From assembly GCA_015179045.1 (NCBI GenBank), contig WHUZ01000006.1, positions 620,001-684,000 on the forward strand: DNA of 64,000 nt, given 5' to 3'. Under the pieces are notes generated by a model. The model worked only from the letters and a program-made list of their open reading frames with translations, was not told the DNA's origin and did no database searches. Of the stretch, positions 43,844 to 57,908 are shown piece after piece (position 1 is the first letter of the stretch; every line of letters starts with the position of its first letter). The DNA comes from Kalaharituber pfeilii (Eukaryota; Ascomycota; Pezizomycetes; Pezizales; Pezizaceae). Both the position numbers and the translations under genes were made by a program.

Positions 43844-45107
43844 AATTCTGTCTTTTTTGTACCGTCTATTTGCTGAAGCATTGCGAAGCCAATGTCGTAA
43901 AAAACATATTGATGCATGCCTTGACACAGAAAACAGTTGGACTTGCCCACCAGTGCTTGATCAGAGGGTTAGAGCAATCAGATTAGCTTGAGTGACTTGA
44001 CTTTGATTCAGTAATAACAGTCTATATAGTGTCAATATAAATAGACAAAAATGGAAAACACTTAAAAAAGCTGCAATAAACGGGCATAAAGAAACCGCCA
44101 ATAACTGCAAAGCACAAAAGAGTCCTTGTTACTGAACAAACAAGAAACAGAAACAAGCTAGTACGATGGAGCTACAAAAAGGACGAAGGATTGAGTACGA
44201 GAGAAAAAAATCAATAATGAAATCAAGAGATAAGGAAACTATATGAAAGTAGTGATGTAGATAGGCCCACATAAACCGTACCCCTCTCCCTTTCCCATCC
44301 AATAGTGTCGAGATATCGATGATCTCTATATAACCCATCCGTTCCGTCCCCTAATTGTTTCATTAGTCAATAGGCACATATATCTATTCCACTCTCTTTG
44401 GATATAGATAGCTAGACGGTAGATAAGCTGCCAATAATAGCGCTGGGCAATAGACAGTAGGAAAAAATACGTACAAACACAATAAAAAGCATAAAATATG
44501 GAACAAGAGTGGAATTACTACAACAAAGACGAACTAGAAATAGAAGGTGACAACGAGCAACAGTTACCAGTTACCAAGCAACTCATAACCTTGCAATAGG
44601 TGAGAAAAGAGGGTATTTTGGGGAGAATAATGACTTAAATAGCAGTAGGACATACTGCGTAATTGATTTTTAACAGCTCAGCAACCGGACCCGGATAAAG
44701 CAGATTTATAGAAACAGGAGAAAAGAAAAAGACAATGCTCATTTATGCCCAGAATACCTTTTTTTGAGGAAAGGAAAGAAATGATATATAAAAAAAAAAA
44801 AAGGAAAAAAAAGAAAACGACTAACAACTCATACCTAATCAGGAACAAAACAAAAAGAAAATTCAAGGAAAATGAAGAATCCGAAATCAACAACAGTGAA
44901 ATTTGTATAATATGCCGAGAAACACCCATAGGTGAGGGAGGAGAGACTATTAGGATAAAATAAGACAGAACTGCCAATCCTTGCCCCACGAAAAGAAATA
45001 TCAAGAAAAGAAACGGAAAAAAAGAAAAAACAGTTCTCCCAACCAAAACGCCCGCTTGAAGAAATATCGAATAACCAAGTTTTCCTTTCAAATCGCACCG
45101 TCTTCAT
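43844..45107. other. Intergenic, A-rich 3' flank of the flippase gene
   Basis: A/T-rich DNA with purine-rich runs near 44.76-45.03 kb. Open frames there are low-complexity. No feature supported. Confidence 0.5.
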
Positions 45108-48100
45108 TTATTCATGATACTGTACTTGACTCATCTGACTCATACGTTTGGGATAGGTATGACTGCACTCAATACGAGCCAACATTGCTGCCGTTGTAAA
45201 ATCATTTGTCTGCTCGAAGCTCGGTCTTGCTCGATCCATTGACATCCGTACCCTATCGATGCTATGCCGTGGACGGCCGTCCATTGACGGTCGAGTCCTG
45301 TCAAAGGATGTTCTACCCCTATCCATAGAGAACCTGTGAGGGGTAAATGTTCCTGTTCCTTGATAACCACTTCCGTCAGTCCCATCACTGCCATTACCAC
45401 TTCCACGCTTCCCTGCAGTAGTTGATGTAGGCGCCACACTTGGAGGATATATTGGCCGTTCATCCTCCTGGAGATATTCATGTACTTGCGGTGGCTTCAC
45501 TTCCTCTTCAGTGGAAGTATGAGAGGATGGTGTGATTGTAGCATTGTTTGACGCATCCAAGTAGTCAAATTTCCCCATCCGTACCTGTTCTCGAACGATA
45601 TCGACGTCCAAAGGAAAGAATAGCTTTTGCACCACCTTTGAAGCAAAACGAGGGAGTAAGCAAACGACGACAGTCAAAAATGTACCTGCCCAAAAAGACA
45701 AAGCTCCATATACATGCAGAGCTGTAGTGTGGAAATCATTGGTGCTTCGGAAGGCCGAGAATATCAAAGTCCAAATCCAGATGAGAAGTATACTGATAAC
45801 GAGGATGAGTGCGAATAGCCAATCCCAGCGGTATTGGTTTATCATAATGTAAGCGTTGACAACCACAATTGCCGAGCATGCTACATAAACGCCCATTTGC
45901 TCGCGCCCTGCCAAGTCAAGTCCATCTTGGGTAGCAGGATCGCCATCTGCAAACAGGAAATATGTCATGTAGAAACACATTACGGACTGATAAACGCCAT
46001 CGATCATGTAGATCCTAATCAAGTTCAGTGATAGAACTTGTCATAATTCAAATTCAAGAGTGAGCTTCACTTACCAGAATTTGACTTGAGTCCATTCTTG
46101 CCGTAAGATACCTCTCCGATAAAGCTGTGGCACTGCCAGTGAGACTTTATCACTTACATCCTGGTCAAGAATACCCATGAGGATAATTGGCAACGATGTG
46201 AACGCAAGATTATAGAGCAGAATGTAACTGGAATATTGTCAGATCAGGTTTATGATTGGAAGAGAGTTCATACTCACGTGTATTCGAACAAGTAAGATCC
46301 ATCGAAACTGTTGTAGAGCTGATACCAGAAAAGGGCGACTGTCCATACGATGTTCTAAACCTATGTTAGAGAATCTTGAATGTTTTGTTCTCCTGTACGC
46401 ATACACACCTTGTAAAAGAAATTAGCAACCATCTCTGCCAATCTGCGGTAAGACCATCTCCCATGGACAAGAACTAGTCTACTGAGGAATCTGAATTGAC
46501 CGATGGCATAATCTGAAGACATGACAGCAGCTCTACCCTCTTCTCCTGCAATACCAACACCAACATCTGCCTCTTGAATCATAGCAACATCGTTTGCACC
46601 TATATAACTATTAATAACATTTACCACTCAATTAAAGTGAAAACTCACCATCGCCAATAGACAATGTCATCACATCTAGACCTTTCTTGACCATTTGAAC
46701 AACAGCCGCTTTTTGACTCGGGCTCACTCGACAACAAAGAACCGCCTTGCATTGCTTGCACAAAAGCAAGAACTTCATCCGTAATTCTGCCTCCAAGAAC
46801 AATTTCAATGCCTCGCCATCAATAACAAGGGCGTGCGTTGGTGTAGGTGGGTTATGATCCTTTCGCGCGTGTTCCAGCTCTTCTGGAGTTCCATTTAGAC
46901 CAAAAATCTGGAGATATTCATCCAACTGCTTTGCTGCATTATCTGAGCTATCGTCCTCCACCTTCACCAGAATCAAGTCCATCGAATTGTTGAGTAGGTT
47001 ACATGAAAAGCCGATATTGATTGCGGTCTCGACTTTGTCTCCAGTCAATACCCAGAGCTTTATACCAGCTTCTGCAAGGAGGGCAATTGTGTCCGGTACG
47101 CCGTCTTGTAGACGGTCTTCAATTGCAGTACCACCAAGCAGAATTAAATCCCTTTCCATGGCATCCGCAACCACTTCGAGCTTTTCTTCGCGATTATGGA
47201 CTGCAGATGCAGCATGCTCATGCTCACGATTCCAAGCTCGATATTCCTCTTCAGTAAGCTCTTTTTGCGCAATACATAAGGTCCTCAACCCTTCTCTGGC
47301 AAAGACTTCTAAGTGCTCGGCTGTTTGAGCCCTGAGTTCGGCTTGTTGTCCTGGGGCAAGTCTGGAGTAAATTATGCTATCCGCCCCTTTACAAAAAAGC
47401 ACTATTTTCCCATCAGGCATGCGAATAACTGCACTCATCCTCTTTCTTGATGAGTTGAACTCGAGAGTGTTGAGGACTTCAAATTCGACTTCCCTACCCT
47501 GGATACTTAAACGGATGCCTCTGCTGGTACGTTCAAGAAGAGTGAAACCGCAATCTCTAGCAGTGGCCACGAGGGCTGCTTCATCTGGAGACTGGGATTT
47601 GAATTCAATTCGTAGCGGCTCATCCGATAGCTTCTCAGGAAGCACAGTATGACACAGGGCTAAAGCTAACATAAAGTTTGAGTTAGCCTTTGCCTGGTCT
47701 TCACCAGAAGCCCCCCGCAAGTCGGCCACGAAGTCCGGCGCAACAAAGGTTAATATATCGTCATCCAGATACGGGTTATCGTTAATCTCTCGAAGCTCCC
47801 GTAACATAGTCACCCTATCTTTGGCGATCTGGGCTCTTGCCTTTGCCCCTTCTGTTTCAACATCAATCCCAGCTCTTTTATCCATACCGGCTTGAGCTTC
47901 AGTGTATGCCTCTCCATAAGGAATACCGTTGATGGTGCACTTTTTGAATTCCATGACATTCTGGGTTAAAGTTCCTGTTTTATCCGAAAAAATGTATTCG
48001 ATCTGCCCCAGGTCATCAGAAATGTTCCATGATTTTGGTGTGCACGGGTAATCGATTTTATCGTAGTACATCAGAACATCACTATATATGAAATATGCCT

Positions 48101-49922
48101 GGGCAAGCTTGACGATTTCAATACTGATGTAAAGGGAAATAGGCACCAAATTCTGGAACAAGATCAGAGCTGTCCAGAATGTAACAATCCCATCAATTGG
48201 AGGGGAGCCTGCAATTGAGCCGAACTCGAAATAATTCAGTGATTCGTTTCCTTTAGCCCAAGTGAGGCCTTGGATAATACCAGAAACCAGGCACATCACG
48301 AGGAGAATCATGAAGTTGATAATAACCTATTCCCAAGTCAGAATAGTTAATTGTATGTAGATTTGGGAGTTAACACACATTCCAGTTCAGTTCTCTTGTG
48401 ATTCTGCTCCGCTTTGAAGGAGTAATACCAGCATTCATCATAATCTTTGTTTCATCTCCAGTGAACGCAACGACTCCTATGATCCATTCAGTATTTCGTA
48501 AGGTGCATCCCCTCAGAAGAAGGTTATTGATGGTCACCGCTTCTTCCATTGGTGTTCCCTCCTTCTCCGGTGCCTTAGGGTCCCTCTCTATCCACTTGAC
48601 TACGCCATTATAACGATAGAGATTTGCATGAGGGAGTTCGCTGTGAACGCTGAATACAGCAGCCTCACAGTCCCGGGCATGACGGACCCCCCGTCCACAA
48701 TGTAAAGCGTGTCGAACTTTGAGATTCGTTTCCCCATCCAAGTTTTTCGTTTCCACGTAGCAGGCCCCATCAGCATCCGAAGTTGACAGAATAATGATAT
48801 CTGCAGGTATTTCTTCATCATTGTATATCCTGACAAAATCCCCAACGCGAACATTTTTCCAATAGTCTTTCTTGAATCGAGCAGTTCCAGGAGTTTGGCG
48901 ATGTGGATCTAGGACAGAACCTCTGAAAGCAGAAGGTGGTTTCAGCTTCACATGTTGTTCACTACCTGGGACTTCCAAATGCCGCGGACGATCGGAGACC
49001 TCTGTAGGCACCCCATCCACATATGAAAAGCGCTTGTTGGAATTGGGCGACCCAACGGGGGTCATTTGTATGGATTCCGAAATACTATTGATGGTGTATA
49101 TGGAGGCCCTTGTCTGTGTGCGTTCCAAGTCGTTTTCTCCGTCTTGGCGGCCTTTTCCCTTCCGATCCTTTTGCTTCTGTTTTTTGTACTGTTTTACCAA
49201 GTACCTCAAACCACGTGATGTAGCCTTTTTAATCCTGCGCCACAGTGAAATATGATCATCTGTTACATTTCCATTTTCCCAGCCGATCAGGAGGTGTACC
49301 AATGTATTGTTGAGTTCATTGTCTAGAACTGTTCTCCGGTAATCTTCAATAGCGTCCTTTATCGCTGTAATCAAGAGAATGACAATTAGAGGGACAGAAC
49401 CCAGCGCGGGATTGGAAGCACCAAATATAGGAAATATCTAGAGATTATCAGCAACGGTCATGTGAAGGCAACAGCGAAGATGAACGGAAGGGAGTGACGC
49501 ACAGAAAGAATGGTGACGAAAAGGAAATAGACATTGGCAACATTGTGAAATTGAAGCCATAGATTCTTAGGTATGAATATCAATGGTGTATATTTAGCTG
49601 TCCTTATCTTGTTCCTTGAAAACGACTGAGCAGGGGAACCATCCTCGTCAAGGGCGTATGAAGGTAGCGGCTGGTTGGCGAAAATAGTCCGCTGTGACTG
49701 AAGTTCATCGACTTCCGTCGTTTCTGAATCGTCGGATTGATCGCTTCCATGGCCTCCTTTTTGTCCATCGTTATCTGTAGCCTTCTCCGCTCCATTTCGC
49801 CTCTTAGAAAATGCTCGCATTATCGAATGCCTTTTCTTCGTAGCGTCCTCTTGTCCAGGCACCCTTTGAGTAGCCCACCGAAGCCGACCAGTCCGCTGGT
49901 TGGATTTCGTGGCTCTCGTCAT
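45108..49922 (-). CDS. P4-type phospholipid-transporting ATPase (flippase), Dnf1/Dnf2-like
   Basis: It moves aminophospholipids or phosphatidylcholine to the cytosolic leaflet of plasma and endosomal membranes. Seven minus-strand exons (49922-49503, 49437-48379, 48326-46649, 46599-46409, 46354-46278, 46227-46075, 46014-45108) encode 1494 aa; introns are 49-65 bp. Visible landmarks are N-L-D-G-E-T-N-L in the actuator domain, the phosphorylated Asp in D-K-T-G-T-L-T-Q-N (about residue 605), L-T-G-D-K-V-E-T-A and [11 protein letters not shown]. Late motifs Y-N-L-A-F-T-S-L-P and G-I-L-D-Q-D-V, plus the length, favour Dnf1/2 over Drs2. It needs a Cdc50-type partner, not in this window. The start is the first ATG in frame (M-T-R-A-T-K). 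The C-terminal tail carries six R-x-S-hydrophobic-D/E sites in a row. Confidence 0.95.
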
Positions 49923-52900
49923 AATATCTCCCAGCCCAAAAAGCTCCCGTTGCACGACTCCCCAAAATAGTTTCCAGCTTGCTACCAAGTATCCAGACTC
50001 AGTGTTGTAATAGTGTGGTGAGTGTCAGGTGTAAGATGGTTGAAAAGGAATGGTGAAGTTCTCGGGGAGACCGGAACGACTGAAAAAAAACGTAGGATCG
50101 AAGAACAATGCTGTCTTATCAGAAAGAATGGAAATCGCAGCGTGATTCGAGCGTTCCGAGAACAGGTTTCGACAGTTCGTTTTGCTAAGGTACAAAGATG
50201 AGGTCGTAGCTAAGGGAGTCAAGAAGGGGTAAGGAAGAGGAAGAATGATGGTCGCTCTTGGCAGTGTCGTAAATTATGAGGGTACAGACGAGCGAATGAC
50301 GAGGCTGCTCTGGAACCGCAGACAGAAGGAGAAAAATACAAGTGCTTAGTCGAGAGTTTCGCAGCGACGCACGGCGATGGGGGAAGGAAAGTAATACCTG
50401 TTACCAGCGTATCGCTAAAATTGGATCAGGGATGAGCTTGGCCCCAGCTGACTTGCTTGCGCGCGGTGGTTAAGGGCACACAAGGGATCCGGAGGGAAGA
50501 GAGAAATATGCCCAGTTAACCCAGGAGGATACTAGCGTCCAGGATTGGCAAATGTTTCAGGGCCCTTTTAACGCGAAGACGAAGAGGGATTGAGGCCAGC
50601 AGGAGGGGTATTCTGGTTGTTTGCAATTCCCTGCTGCAAAAATCACAGATTCCACCAGAAGCGCACAGCCGCAGTGCCTGGTGGATGGGGGGGAGGGCGA
50701 TAAATTCCCCGCGGCACAACCTCAATCTCGCTGGGTGTGGGTTGGGTGTGTAAGCTTATCGCCGAACAGCCAATGCACTGCGGAGGGAGGACAAGATGGT
50801 GTCGTCGTGACGAGAGGAGGCAGTCAGCGTGCCACGGAGGGACGGGGCACAGGTAGAGCCATGCTCCGAAGCCGGAAACATTATGCTCGCGAGCCCGGCT
50901 CTAGTGAGTGCCCACTGGGTCTTCAGCCGTCTATCCACAATCCCACGTCGACGAAAGCGACCGCACGAGAAGCACGCCCAGTCAGGGACCAGAAAGCACT
51001 TTGGGCGCGGGGCCCTGGCCAACCAGACTGCTTAGGCACTCGTTGGCCCGGGGCTCACTACGGCTGCTGCTGCAACCAGGTGTAATTATAGGTGACTTGT
51101 GAGGCTTGCGGGATGCCTTGCGAAGGTAGCGCAGAGTATGGGACGACGCTCCTGCGCTGCAAATCCTTCGGCGCACACTGGCTGCCGGAGGGGGACCAGG
51201 GCGAGATCTAGAGACCTAACCGCGCTCGAGACGATACATTGCGACAGATACCAAGAAGTCTGCCCCTATGTACAGGCATTGGCCAGATGTAGCTTCCCCG
51301 TGCAGACGTCTTCAACATGGGATTCTACTCTAGACGTTGCGATCATGATAATGCCGACAGCCGCAAGACATTGCACAGCACGGCCTGTCCGCTCCTATCT
51401 TTAAATCGCCAAACATCGCTGGTCTCGCGGTGAACGGAACCCGCGTTCCTTAGGTCCGTACCAAAGACATATCTTCATGATGTTCAACCGCGAGCTATGG
51501 ATAGTGCGGATTAATAATTCAGGACTTAGTACTGTATTTACTAGGTGGGGTATCTCTGGCTGAATTTGGCTATGGCGCTCCGCCTGAGAGCCCAGTGTAC
51601 AATACTACTGTACGCAAGCTTTTCGCAAGCTTTTTTGCCATAGCGCGAAGAACAAATGAAACAAAAACACAAATGCCTAACTTTAAGGAGGAAGCCGACC
51701 TATATACTCGCTGGTTCGATATGCTTTGAACCAGCGAGCACCTGCTATTCACCTAAACGCCAATTACTCTGGGCCATACTCTCTCAGCGCATTTGTGTTG
51801 ATTTTTCATTGCCTCTTTCTAGGGGGAGGCCCAACAGTCGACATACCGTGCTCTATTTGAAAAAAACATGCACCCCTGTCCAGTTTCTGAAGACTGCCGG
51901 CAATGCCGCTACCGGTCGGTAACAAAAAAACCCCGTTACAACAAGGTACATAGTTCACCAGCATGCACTTCGAAGCACAGAAATGATTCATACGACTCAT
52001 ACCAGCTACCTGATTGAGACCAGCATCACAACCGCTATTATTTTATTTTATTTTTGCTTTTCTAGTCGATTTACACGAATGCTAACTCGTTTCCACGTGT
52101 AGGAAGCTATCGAGACTGCGCCTGACAATCTAAACGGTTAATAACGGCGGTCTTACGTATGCTTGTTAAATGAGGGGTTGAGCACGGGCTTGAGTTTTAC
52201 CAAAAGAGGTTTTTCATTCTGATTCTGATTCTAGCGATACAAAGACATCTTGCGCATGTTATGGTACGGCTTTTTGGGTCGCGGCTCGTCCGCTGGCACC
52301 TGCAGCCGCACCCGAACCCGGGATGTTTCATGTCCGGTACGAGCGACATTACATGTATGCCGATTGAGATAATATCAGACTAATATAGTCTGGGGCCGTA
52401 TGGATATGAGGTCATAAGCTCACAAGGCCTGATGACCTGACATACCCTAAACAGGAATTACATATATGATTGCCACCGAATTTTGGTACTAAGGAAGTAA
52501 CGATCTGAAATCTAATTGTTCCACTAGCTTCATTATAATATATGCTTAATAGTATGCCACCTCTTAGTCTGGTTGGGCCACCTCTTGACTTCGAAAGAGC
52601 CCTGGAAGAGATATGCTGTTGGAAAATAGATCTGGAAACCCATCATGATTTTTGAGATGCTATGGACCATATTTGAAGTACCATCTTGGTCCGTCTTTTC
52701 TGATCTACTCCACAGTGATGCGGCTTTTACTACTTTTAATCCGATCACATGAATATTGTGATGGTAGTTGTACCTTCAAAGTGACTATAGCCTATAGGAC
52801 ATTTGTTCATACTCTATAAACATGGTTCTGTCATAGTAATCAGTGTCAGCGACCAAGTGTAAACATCGAAATAAGCAAAAATAGATAAAGTTTCATTACC

Positions 52901-55751
52901 CACAAGGAAGTACTTCGTTGTTTCAAACGTATTTCCTGGCATTGGAATTGCTAAGCCCTTCGCATGCATTTCTCAGCTGCTAGAATACTTTTTGAATCAG
53001 TAAGTACGAAACATGATGCATGCTAATAAGGTTGTCTGAAGTTAAGCTTCTTATATGCTACTCTAAGCCCCTTAATGACTTAGCATGCCGTAAAAGAAGA
53101 ATCTGTCCTCAGTCTTGGCAAAGCGCTTCTTTGCATTGACAAGTAGCATGGCTGACGCTGCCTACACAAACATAAGGATTGCAACATGCAATATCTCTTG
53201 GGGATCGAATATACCTGCCAGGTACTGTACTGTGCTTCGCTAGGCACATGCACAGGGTTTCTCTGGAAGCGCGCGAAACGAGGGGTGTAGGGAATGGCTT
53301 CGTCCTTGCACAGAAACAGTCCTGGCACAGGAAGAAAACAATCCTGAGCCCTGAAGCATCTTGTACTCGACTACTCTGCATATGCATAATTGGCACCTGG
53401 AAGGGTTCGAGACTGTCTTGGACGTACTCGTTTCCAGATGCAATAGCGTGAGTTGGTTGAAGGCCCGTGGACATCTACAAAACTGTCCTCTCAAGAGACA
53501 GGATATCCTGCTACCCACACCAGGTCAAATGACCTCTTGCACGACCTCTAACTGGCCCTATTTTGCATCTCTAAATGCTGGTAACGAGTAGTATACTTGA
53601 GCACAATCCAGTCACCTAATGTTGGCAATAGTTACGCCTCATGCACGTGATGCCAACTCTTCTTGGCACTTGTAAGTCATTGGAAGCTTGCCTGCATATA
53701 CCCACCCGTTTTAACCTTGTCATTGTTGAACATTATCAGATAGTATTACATATATACACCTGTAAGTCCGGAACTGCTGGATAAGCTTATACAATCTCCA
53801 AGTATTCACCATACGGAGAACCGACATAAGCTTGTGGTCAACCATCACTAGAAATTGTTGGACTACGCCAAATCAGAAACACCGAATCCAAGCCACTCAC
53901 CTCCCGCGGCTACGACTACATCCTCGGAGGGGGCACAGAAGCACCTGGAAGTCAAGGTTCTAAATGATGGCAGCTCGTCATCTTTGAGCATTTGTTTATC
54001 GACTCCCAGTTCATCATTACCGTCACCCCTCCACCTCGCACCCAACTCGAGCCTTCGGCACCACTAATATCACCTTAACAACCATTAACTGCTCGAGGAA
54101 AACCAGGGCGCAGCAAAGTTAGCCGATAAAGTTATTCCGGATTCAGAAGGCGAGGAGGATTCTGATGAGCTGGGAGATGTAGAGTCCTGAAGACGGTGTA
54201 AGGGCTAGCGCCAGAGATTTAGAGATGCATCGGCAGAGGTAAAGAGGGCATACCTGCGACGAGGGGGGTGGGTTTGCTAGCTGTTGATACCTTGGAGAAT
54301 TGGTGGCTATCGGGTTCCATTGTTGGTAAAAAATTGAAAGAAAGGAAGGGATGCGAATGTTAAAGGGAAATCAGGAGCAGCATGGGATGAAAACAAGAGC
54401 CAGAATACCTTATTATCATTCAAACCATTTTGCCTGGAGGCGTTGGGATCGATTGAGGTGGAGGGTATCTAAGGTCTTTTATTCCAATCTAATCTGAAGT
54501 AGCTTTGGCGAGAAAGGTACTTGACAAAGCGTAAAAGATAAAGGTGGACGAAAGTCCAGAATGCCCTGGAAGAGGCTGAGAGTTGTGGTACAACTCAGAT
54601 CTCAGGGTAATGCTAACAACGCACTCGGCACTATGACGAAATTGCGGTACAGGTCTTGGCGGCGCTGGTGTGGCTTGTGGCTTGTGGTGAGCGCTATGGC
54701 TAGAGCTACCTCTTGGTCATGTGATACGGGAGGCCGCGACGGCGATATCATATAACGGTCTTGACTGCCAAAAGGATACAAGTAACTTGACATTTTGAGA
54801 TCTTGAGGTGTGATGTATATAAACAACTACCTGTGACTTGATCCTGTGCCCCACGGTGCTCCGCACTCTCCATTGCCCTGTCCGGCCCCACTCCCGCACT
54901 GTATGTTGTTATAACGACACTCCAGCCCTCCACGCATCTGTCCTGTGCACTGCTGCTGGCCGCGGGACAATGTGCTGAGGCTTCGTTGGATCGCAGCGCA
55001 TATATAAACCAGCCTCCAGCCTGCCGGTAGGTCTTCACTTGACTCGCGACCGCCATCTAGCTTATGTGTGAGCTTGCATGTTAGGCGCTCTCTCTGCGAT
55101 TGCTTGGCGTGCTCCTCCCACCGCTCCATCGCCTGCCCGCCGCTCGTCCGCCATCCACTGAAGCTAAGCCTGGGCCGTCCCGTAACACAATCTAATCTCG
55201 CATTCAGCACGTCGAATGAGCTTGTGGCAGTGGAGACCCTGCATGCGGCGCTTCCAGATCGATCAAGAGCAAAAAAAGAAAGTAAAAATATAAACAACCG
55301 TCCGCACGCCCGCATACCGCCGCCGTTTCTCAGTCTGCAGTTTTGAACATACCGTCAACCACTGCGTTAGCTTGCGTGCGGAACAGAGACACGGACATTG
55401 CCTAGGGAGACACGCCAGCACCTCAACAAGCTCGCCCCAAGCACACGCAGACATCCGCTATCTTGACAGAGAAGTGCCTCATAACAGTCTGGTGTCACCT
55501 TAATCTACTTCAACGCCCCCCGGCACTACGTAGACGACCTTTGTTTTTACCTACGACAGCAGAACAGCAGAAGGAAGTGAACGAAGAATTGGAGCTATCA
55601 TAATCGCCACCGATCGACAAAAACCCGAGGGTTGGATCCAACTCGACTGGACTCGAATTCTACTCAACCCATCCGAGTCGGAACGGAGCTCTGCAGGGCG
55701 GGGACCGGCGGAGTTGCATTGTCAACCGAATCACCGCCGGCCAATAGATAG
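49923..55751. other. Large intergenic region between divergent flippase and NIPA genes
   Basis: No confident gene in about 5.8 kb. GC-rich islands lie at about 50.6-51.2 kb and 54.6-55.5 kb, near the 5' ends of the flanking genes. The centre (51.5-54.5 kb) is AT-richer. A possible spliced gene fragment (53.07-53.5 kb, minus) is listed separately. An acidic open stretch at about 54.10-54.19 kb (ending E-D-S-D-E-L-G-D-V-E-S, stop 54190) may be a gene remnant. Confidence 0.45.
53072..53500 (-). CDS. Possible small spliced gene or gene fragment, unknown
   Basis: A minus-strand reading becomes protein-like only after splicing. One segment ends at 53400 (donor at 53399), followed by a 75 bp intron. 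An exon then runs from about 53324 to 53215 (I-P-Y-T-P-R-F-A-R-F-Q-R-N-P ... Y-S-T-W-Q). After a 53 bp intron, exon 53161-53072 follows (A-A-S-A-M-L-L-V-N-A-K-K-R-F, then E-D-R-F-F-F-Y-G-M, stop). Splice borders and phases agree, but I found no convincing start exon and no family match. It could be a decayed gene. Confidence 0.3.
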
Positions 55752-57908
55752 ATGGGGGGATTAGACAATGTCTCCCCTGCAGTGCAAATCTCGATAGGGG
55801 TGATTGTGGGAATTGTTTCCACGAGTGTACAGAGCTTAGGATTGACACTGCAGAGAAAGAGCCACCTTTTGGAGGATGACCGGCCGGCTCATTTACACAG
55901 GAGGCCGCCTCACCGGCGGCGGATGTGGCAGGTTAGTCTTTCAAGGTGGGACAGTGGATACGCAAGCTGTGGGGTGCACAGAAAAACTGAGCGTGCTGAC
56001 ACATGGATGAGCGTCTGGTTAGATTGGGATGTCCCTATTTATTCTCTCGAACATATTAGGAAGCACGGTACAGATAACAACTCTACCATTGGTTATTCTA
56101 TCGCCTTTACAAGCGGTGAGTACTCATTGAATCTGCACGCTCTGGGCTTACACATCTGGGGCGCAAGATTGTTACGCTTCTAATTTGCATGACGGGTACA
56201 GTCTGGACTAGTCTTCAACTCGATATGCGCAACCCTAATACTTGCCGAACCATTTACACGGTTATCCCTTGTTGGGACGGTCCTAGTGTGTATCGGCGCG
56301 GCCCTGATTGCGGCGTTCGGGGCGATGAAGGAGCCGGCTCACTCGCTAGACGAGTTGTTAGATTTACTTTCTGGTAATGCATTTCTGGCATGGGTGGGTA
56401 TACAGGCGCTGTTGGTATCTGGGATCCTCATCTCGACGAAATTGAGCTCGATTTTGTGGCTAAAATCGAAACATACCCCCAAGATGCGGATGATTCGTGG
56501 TGTAGCGTATGGTTGTGTGAGGTATATGAAGAGCCTGTGGGGGTCATTGAGAGGCTTCCTATAACTGGATACACACAGTTGTTCATGCTGACACTATACT
56601 ATCTTAGTGGCATACTCTCAGCGGACTGCCTTCTACTCGCCAAATCGGCGGTCGAGCTACTGGTCCGTACAATTGTGGATCGGGTAAACCAGTTTATCAG
56701 ATGGCAATCATGGATGATTTTGCTCGGCTTGATAACACTTGCTCTCACGCAGCTGTACTACCTACACCGGGGATTGAAACTGTGCTCAACAAGTGTTTTA
56801 TACCCGTTAGTGTTTTGTGTGTATAATATCATCGCTATATTAGGTACGTTTTACTACCCATTTCTGTATGTACAGTACTTTATAAAGCTAACATTGCCCT
56901 ACTCTAGACGGATTGATCTATTACAAACAGGCATCTCGGTTATCTGTTTTACACGCTTGTTTAGTAAATACCCCACCATTTCCCATACCTTTACACTGCT
57001 TGAAAAGTTGATACTGAGAATGATAGATTGCGCTTGGCACTGCCATACTTCTTTCCGGCGTCTTAGCCCTCTCATGGCGTCTCAGTGAAGAAGCACCTGG
57101 TGGCGCCAAGCAAACTGCGCAGTCAGTGCTTTCTCCGGGCATCGGCTTTATTGAGCAAAGTGACGAGGAATCTGCGTGTACGAATGGTGAGAGCATCACA
57201 GAAGAGAATCTTTTCGTTGAGGAAAATGGCAATACGTCGGAGGACGAAGCGAACGTCACGGAGAATACATCTCTGTTGCGAAGCACGGGGAGCGGCAAGT
57301 TGGCTAGTAGCTTGTCCTCTTCAGCAGGACCTACACGACCGCACCCTTTCCGCCGACGGGCAATGACAGAGGTTGAAGAGATCTGGGGCGAGTTAGAAGA
57401 CGATCGGCGTGTAGGAGCAGCGCTCCAGAGAACCAGGAGTCTGAGATACCCATCGTATAATCGCCAGCGGTCCCAAGACGAGGAACCTGCTAACGAGAAC
57501 TGCACCGCCACCGAGACCACGGCGCTGTTAAGGGGACGGTCCCGGAGTGGCAGTGGGAGGAAGCCACTGGGTAACAAGCGCACAAGCTACATGTTTCTTC
57601 CGCCGCCCTCTCCGTCTCCCGGATCGCCATCGTTAATAACTCCGAACACTTCAGGGCTACATACACCAGTAACTGGGTCCCAACGGACGTCGACGAGTTC
57701 GCCACTGAATTTGAATTTGCTGCTGCCGAGGGCATTTTCGAGGCAGGGCAGTGGTAGAAGGACTGGTGCGAGAGAGAGACTGGGGCTACAAGAGGCACTC
57801 GGCGGGTGGTGGCAGATGGGGAAGTGGTGGGGGAGGGGCGGGAGGGATGGGGGTAGTGGGAGTGCGGATGATAGAGAGGATGGGAGTGGTGAGGGTGACA
57901 ACACGTAA
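55752..57908 (+). CDS. NIPA-type magnesium transporter-like membrane protein (DUF803)
   Basis: NIPA proteins are multi-pass membrane proteins linked to Mg2+ transport. Six exons (55752-55931, 56023-56115, 56202-56521, 56608-56843, 56908-56963, 57027-57908) encode 588 aa; introns are 63-91 bp. About nine hydrophobic segments run from residue ~12 (I-S-I-G-V-I-V-G-I) to ~315. Family motifs include S-L-G-L-T-L-Q-R-K, S-P-L-Q-A | S-G-L-V-F-N, G-T-V-L-V-C-I-G-A, Y-G-C-V-S-G, V-Y-N-I-I-A-I-L-D-G-L-I-Y-Y and S-G-V-L-A-L-S-W. The last ~270 residues are a Ser/Arg/Gly-rich cytosolic tail. Exon 5 must extend to the donor at 56964, since the earlier GT at 56939 breaks the frame. The exact substrate is not deducible. 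Confidence 0.9.
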
